A stretch of 64,000 nt of DNA, taken from contig CP051139.1 in the NCBI GenBank assembly GCA_001592805.2, positions 4,650,001 to 4,714,000 of the forward strand. The letters are read 5' to 3'. Under the pieces are notes generated by a model that worked only from the letters and a program-made list of their open reading frames with translations, searched no databases and was not told the origin of the DNA. Below, piece after piece: positions 63,653 through 64,000 of the stretch. Each line of letters opens with the position of its first letter. Position 1 is the stretch's first letter. This stretch comes from Peltaster fructicola. Taxonomy: Eukaryota; Ascomycota; Dothideomycetes. A program made the translations under genes and the position numbers.

Positions 63653-64000
63653 TCAAGTCTTCCCAGCATAATCTCTCTTCCAGATTGTGTCGAATGCTTC
63701 TGGGTCGACAGCAAAGCCTCTGACGTACTCCCACTCCAGCTCATGCATCTTCGTTCCACATAGCACGAGACTGTGCAATGGTGGACCCAGATCGACCTCA
63801 CTGAGCTCTTGCAGCGTGCCAGCCACAATTTTCTCTCCATCACTGCCGAGTCGAGCCACGCCTACAGCTAGCCTGTCTCCTACACAAACGCCTTTTTTGC
63901 GCTCTTCTTCCGTCTCAAGCATCTGACTCGCACATTGTGCCACGGTCATGAACCTGGGCGGCTCATACACGATTCTACCTCTCGCCATGGCCTTTAAATT
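63653..64000 (-). CDS. DPH5: Diphthine methyl ester synthase, C-terminal part (5' end outside window)
   Basis: The frame is open to the right edge and ends at 63653. Visible parts are LKAMARGRIVYEPPRFM, TVAQCASQMLETEE, GDRLAVGVARLGSDGEKIVA, GTLQELSEVDLGPPLHSLVL and CGTKMHELEWEYVRGFAVD. These are the C-terminal half of Dph5, the S-adenosylmethionine-dependent methyltransferase that acts repeatedly on the modified His of elongation factor 2 during diphthamide synthesis. The AdoMet-binding N-terminal half lies outside. The protein is cytosolic. It is convergent with the transporter gene, 96 bp from its stop. No damage is seen in the visible part. Confidence 0.93.
   Translation of the reverse strand, partial: NLKAMARGRIVYEPPRFMTVAQCASQMLETEEERKKGVCVGDRLAVGVARLGSDGEKIVAGTLQELSEVDLGPPLHSLVLCGTKMHELEWEYVRGFAVDPEAFDTIWKRDYAGKT

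Noticed and set aside
1-64000. Transposons, LTR or virus-like elements, CRISPR arrays, rRNA
   Set aside because: No transposase, reverse transcriptase, integrase or capsid-like frame, no long terminal or inverted repeats, and no regular short-repeat array was seen.

Overview
The window is nuclear DNA of a filamentous ascomycete (Pezizomycotina). Most genes carry one to four short introns (36-113 nt, GT..AG, usually with a CTGAC/CTAAC-like branch site). The right side holds typical eukaryotic housekeeping genes (RPS18, APC10, delta-COP, LPD1, DPH5, SPT3, FAM32A). The left side holds families that are characteristic of moulds: GLEYA adhesin, HsbA/galactomannoprotein modules, an Agd3-type exopolysaccharide deacetylase, and a fungal CCCH/NYN-like protein. 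I favour a Dothideomycete from gene style, but the sequence alone does not prove it. I saw no transposon, retroelement, CRISPR array or rRNA.

Region 1 (about 1-44 kb) is gene-sparse and rich in cell-surface genes. In order: the 3' part of a Ser/Thr-rich protein with a carbohydrate-binding-like C-terminus; a CCCH zinc-finger gene; a small gene of unknown family whose diverged, inverted paralogue lies 9 kb away; a 1,565-residue GLEYA adhesin with about 15 repeats; a small nuclease-like gene; a CP2/Grainyhead-type transcription factor; a 2,577-residue repeat protein ending in five HsbA modules; a GPI-anchored Cys-rich protein; a secreted M43 metalloprotease; a Ser/Thr-rich PAN/Apple-like protein; a remnant of a GPI protein; a tRNA-like relic; and an Agd3 homologue. 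Embedded between these is a compact housekeeping patch (33.7-38 kb): FAM32A, dienelactone hydrolase, free-methionine-R-sulfoxide reductase and SPT3.

Region 2 (about 46-64 kb) is compact housekeeping DNA: a ribonucleotide-reductase inhibitor, RPS18, APC10, a GNAT acetyltransferase, an acidic nuclear protein, delta-COP, an acyl-CoA carboxyltransferase, dihydrolipoamide dehydrogenase, an ArAE/BRE4-like membrane transporter and the 3' end of DPH5.

The unifying theme of region 1 is the outer wall and biofilm: adhesins, hydrophobic-surface-binding modules, a galactosaminogalactan-type deacetylase that makes adhesive polymer, and a regulator from a family tied to wall barriers. That co-location is the strongest candidate for an undescribed system, but it is an inference from gene content. 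Further points of interest are a mosaic of intron-bearing and intron-less HsbA modules inside one gene, a shared N-terminal domain in two neighbouring wall proteins, two genes whose first coding exon is only ATG, and an in-frame open extension with an internal repeat beyond the FAM32A stop. All splice sites were placed by eye from consensus, phase and homology; none is backed by transcripts.
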